Made by a program: the position numbers and the translations under genes. A stretch of DNA of 10,342 nt from assembly GCA_034696485.1 (NCBI GenBank), contig JAQIWT010001557.1, positions 1-10,342 of the forward strand, given 5' to 3'. This document shows positions 7,913 to 10,342 of the stretch, piece after piece. Every line of letters begins with the position of its first letter. Position 1 is the first letter of the stretch. The notes below the pieces were generated by a model. It did no database searches, was not told where the DNA came from, and worked only from the letters and a program-made list of their open reading frames with translations. The stretch comes from Isohypsibius dastychi (lineage: Eukaryota > Tardigrada > Eutardigrada > Parachela > Isohypsibiidae).

Positions 7913-8582
7913 AGTGTGTAAACTGTGGCTGCAAATTTTGCGAAAAGTTGAAAAGCTTCGGACATATGTTACGTAGAATCGAACTTTCGCCTTCCCGATG
8001 GTATAAGAGGGGGATCTCTGCATCGAGAGGGCTTCTTAATCCATATGACATCAATTAGTGAAAATCTTGGATCACCTCCGTGACACCGAAGTTGGAGGAT
8101 ATGCACGTGGTTAAAGTCGGTCATACGAAACATCATCAGTTGCCGCGTATTTTGAAATACATCATCAGCGATCTTCTCGAGCAGAAGAAAGTAATGACTT
8201 CGCATGTTACTCTTCTCATGTCCAACCGTCATTTATTCTATTACAAAAACAACTGGTGGAAGATGCCGCCCAGTCGCAGTGGAATAATGTTTCGTAATTC
8301 ACGATAACAATACTGGAGGAATTGGAATATTCAGTATGCTAAAATGAAAATTTCTTTCAGCCCGGCATATTTCTTGACATCGGGAGTGCTTATGAGACAC
8401 GTTCAAGAGACGAGTTTCCACTGCCTGGTCAACCGGGCTATTCCAGGCGAGCTTTGCTCATTGTCAAAGCAAGACTCGGCTGCGCTACTTCAAGTCGAAA
8501 AACAACTCTTTTTTGCAGTTTCCCGTGTATGAGAGGGGATTGCGATGAGTGTTTTTGTCTCAGCAATACATTCTCTTCTTGA
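7913..8582 (+). pseudogene. duplicated gene fragment F2 (possible F-box-type protein), frameshifted copy of F1
   Basis: After the acceptor-like GTTTTTCAG (ends 7912) it reads RVCKLWLQILRKVEKL. Relative to F1 it then takes an insertion of about 4 bases, meeting a TAG near 7974, a deletion of about 7 near 8050 and an insertion of 1 near 8077. Between these breaks the shared words are clear: ELSPSRWYKR, then LEDMHVVKVGHTKHHQ, then EQKK and LLMSNRHLFYYKN. A last piece follows TTTCTTTCAG (ends 8360) and stays open for 73 codons to TGA 8580-8582. It starts PGIFLDIGSAYETRS, includes FPLPGQPGYSRRALL and ends in a cysteine-rich tail. F1 stops earlier at this point. The indels indicate a decayed copy. 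The F-box idea rests only on the RVCKLWLQIL segment. Confidence 0.45.
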
Positions 8583-8606
8583 TTTTGGTAAACGTTGGAA
8601 TGAGAC

Positions 8607-8636
8607 TGCGCGTTTGCGCACAACGGCAAACGCGCA
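8607..8636. repeat. perfect 10-bp hairpin
   Basis: TGCGCGTTTG (8607-8616) and CAAACGCGCA (8627-8636) are exact complements around a 10-base loop. The sequence lies in a non-coding stretch after F2. It is GC-rich and stable. There is no T run after it and no known role. Confidence 0.6.
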
Positions 8637-8858
8637 TTACAAGTCAACTCCCAATGCAGTAAGCTAACCCCCAACCAAAAGACTCGCACATTTCGTGCCC
8701 AGGTGATCGCACGTTTTTGGGAACTTTTCGTGACAGCTCGTCGTGCTGTCCACTCACATTATAAGCGTCTACCGTTGAGCAGGATGTCCAATACTCTTTG
8801 ATTCTGTGACATGTTAGATCACGTGTCTGGAGCTACCACCCCAACAACCAGTGGTGCC

Positions 8859-9004
8859 TACTCTATCCTGCCGATGAATTTGGGGAAGAGAGTTCTAATT
8901 TAGTCAATTACAGCTGCGGGGTCCGCTTGGTAATCAGACGGCGTTATGGTCTTAATTTACTGAATCAAAACATTTTACCTCCAATTTATCGGCAGGATAG
9001 AGTA
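8859..9004. mobile_element. 146-bp MITE-like element with 24-bp terminal inverted repeats and TA ends
   Basis: The left end, tactctatcctgccgat followed by gaatttgg (8859-8883), is complementary to the right end (8981-9004), with one substitution and one extra base. Both ends carry TA at the outer edge (8859-8860 and 9003-9004). That fits a target-site TA duplication of the Tc1/mariner type. The 97-base interior has no coding capacity, so the element is non-autonomous. Confidence 0.7.
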
Positions 9005-9031
9005 TATGTGCTCTGCCATTTATGTGCTCTG
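9005..9031. repeat. two 11-bp direct repeats beside the MITE-like element
   Basis: TATGTGCTCTG occurs at 9005-9015 and again at 9021-9031, starting right at the right edge of the terminal-repeat element. It is a minor local duplication. Confidence 0.5.
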
Positions 9032-9086
9032 GGAATCATTGAGGGAATGGAATAGTTAAACCTCCGCCTAAATGCAGGGTTCCCAC

Positions 9087-9180
9087 GGACTGGAATCGGG
9101 TTTTTTAACCCGTTGGACTGCCACTTTTCAGTCCATGGACTGGCTGTTTTCAGTCCGCGGATTGGCGTATTTAATCCGCG
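9087..9180. repeat. row of 22-bp self-complementary units
   Basis: GGACTG starts at 9087, 9115 and 9137, and GGATTG at 9159; the last three are exactly 22 bases apart. Each unit closes on itself: CGGGTT/AACCCG (9097-9112), GGACTG/CAGTCC (9115-9134), GGACTG/CAGTCC (9137-9156) and CGCGGATT/AATCCGCG (9156-9180). Loops are T-rich, with TTTT before the closing arm in most units. In the fourth unit both arms have changed together (ACTG to ATTG with matching AATCC), so pairing is kept. A plus-strand frame (9072-9464) runs through the array but shows no protein features. Confidence 0.7.
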
Positions 9181-9406
9181 CTTTTCAGTGGCGCGATTGG
9201 TACTGCCTTGGTGCCCCCAATGAAGGGGCTATGTCAATGAAGGGGCAAGATACAGGGGCCGAACATGGTCCCTTTTTTGGGCAAAACATGCCTACGCCGC
9301 CGAATCAGACGACGGTTTTTCATTTGTCTTCGTTCACGCGAAGAATTTTATTCAAAATAATTTTGTTATTTTTTCCAAGCCTCCTTTCGCAGTTTTTTGA
9401 TTTTTC

Positions 9407-9595
9407 TGCTACACGGGGTGTTTTTAGAGTGAGCGGAATTGCTGCAGGAAGACGACGGATGTGAAAGCAACTGGAAGTCGAGATTCATTTCCTCAAATCA
9501 AAAACCTCTTGTAGACTCGCTCTCTGTGATCTTTGCTACACGGGTTGTTTTTAAAGTGAGAGGAATTGCTGCAGGAGTCAGATCGGAGTCAGATC
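9407..9595. repeat. 43-bp direct repeat pair and an adjoining 11-bp tandem repeat
   Basis: The segment tgctacacggggtg to attgctgcagga (9407-9449) recurs at 9534-9576 with four base changes, 127 bases apart. The second copy runs directly into two exact GGAGTCAGATC units (9574-9584 and 9585-9595). There is no coding signal. It is perhaps part of an old dispersed repeat. Confidence 0.6.
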
Positions 9596-10342
9596 TCCAC
9601 CGTTAAATTGGTTGTTGTCATTTTGGCAGTTCTTGGGAAGATCAAAATGCTGGATTGGAAACCTGTGGGGAACGGAAAGCGAGGCAAGTGAGGAGTCAAG
9701 AATATTGAGCTGATCTATTTCCATTTCGGGAGTTGGCAACCACTGCTTGCTATAAAGAATAAGGTTTCTAATTCAACATCCTGATCTTACCAGGAGACTG
9801 CTGAAAGATACACATCCTTGGAGGAACTAATTCGGGGGTGGAAATCTGGTTCCGCCTCCGATATCTTCCGGGAGGGTTTTCACATAAGTTTGCCCTTGAA
9901 ATGAATCTAATTGTTGTTTTTTTGATAAGGAACTGGATTAATAATGTAGAAGCCGTTAGGCTAGATTTCAGGAGATGTCATTTTCGCTGTAATTAAGCTG
10001 AAAATATACCGGAGAGATCAAACGCCTTACCACGAAAAATAAATTCCCCCTCTTTGATGGAATATCTGATTGCATGTTGAACAGATTTTAAGAGTGCGAA
10101 ACATTGTAGGTCACCTGCAAAAAATCTCGTCAAAACGCCACCTCAAATTTGCATGAACACGAATGAATTCATTTGCATTCGATAGACCGTTACAATTTGA
10201 AGATGATAATTTTGCAAAGCTTACGATTGAACTTCCGATATCAAGACAAACATAACAACATTTTACAGTTTTTTGAACCGAACTGATTGGGGTATGTGAT
10301 AGCAGCTGTTTGCGAGCCAAGGACACTGACGTCACGGTGGGG
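9596..10342. other. right end of window, no supported gene
   Basis: I see nothing convincing here. On the minus strand one frame is open from the window edge to a stop at 10111-10113 (words such as VKCCYVCLDIGSSIVSFAK) but lacks an ATG, so it could be the end of an exon that begins outside the window or chance. A perfect CRE, TGACGTCA, is at 10327-10334. Confidence 0.3.
10327..10334. promoter_or_regulatory. consensus cAMP-response element
   Basis: TGACGTCA is the full palindromic CREB/ATF binding sequence. It lies 8 bases from the window edge, so any gene it serves is outside the window. An 8-mer can occur by chance. Confidence 0.3.

Noticed and set aside
9087-9180. CRISPR-like array
   Set aside because: Units are contiguous with no unique spacers, each folds on itself, and the context is eukaryotic.
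9072-9464. Plus-strand frame of 130 codons
   Set aside because: Its first third is the 22-bp hairpin array, and the rest is low-complexity and overlaps a direct repeat. No protein family is visible.
1-10342. tRNA or rRNA genes
   Set aside because: I saw no cloverleaf with A/B box words or rRNA core sequence by eye. A tRNAscan-SE or Infernal run would settle it.

Overview
The window reads as animal nuclear DNA. It has an intron-split rhodopsin-type receptor, AATAAA-type polyadenylation signals, fold-back and small terminal-repeat elements, and low gene density. The wording of the receptor (WPFG near the TM3 cysteine, DRIW in place of DRY, DPILF in place of NPxxY) together with Pmp3/UPF0057-type proteolipid genes suggests an ecdysozoan. 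My best guess is a tardigrade such as Hypsibius or a relative. That assignment rests on remembered family style and not on a database match.

Layout. At 7-528 (minus) there is a weak reading frame interrupted by one TGA. At 1330-3582 (plus) lies the clearest gene: a two-exon, seven-helix receptor of 330 residues. Its 1260-bp intron carries a nearly perfect fold-back element (2256-2716). From about 4400 to 8600 there is a rearranged duplicated block built from two parts, a Pmp3-like proteolipid gene (copies A, B and C) and an unrecognised, possibly F-box-type, gene fragment (copies F1 and F2). The order is A> F1> <B C> F2>. B is inverted and head to head with C. Only B has an undamaged short Pmp3 frame with a conserved leader and poly(A) signal. 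A has an intact membrane core but a shifted C-terminus. C has lost its ATG and is frameshifted. F1 and F2 each carry stops or indels relative to one another. From about 8600 to 9600 there is a cluster of small structured repeats: a perfect 10-bp hairpin, a 146-bp terminal-inverted-repeat element with TA ends, a row of 22-bp self-complementary units, and a 43-bp direct repeat. I see no supported gene after about 9600.

The receptor would act at the cell surface in G-protein signalling. The Pmp3-like products would be tiny two-helix membrane proteolipids; in fungi and plants this family is linked to membrane potential and to salt and cold stress. No pathway connection between the receptor and the Pmp3/F block is visible. 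The main points of interest are the birth-and-death Pmp3 cluster with its inversion junction, the intronic fold-back, and the 22-bp hairpin array.
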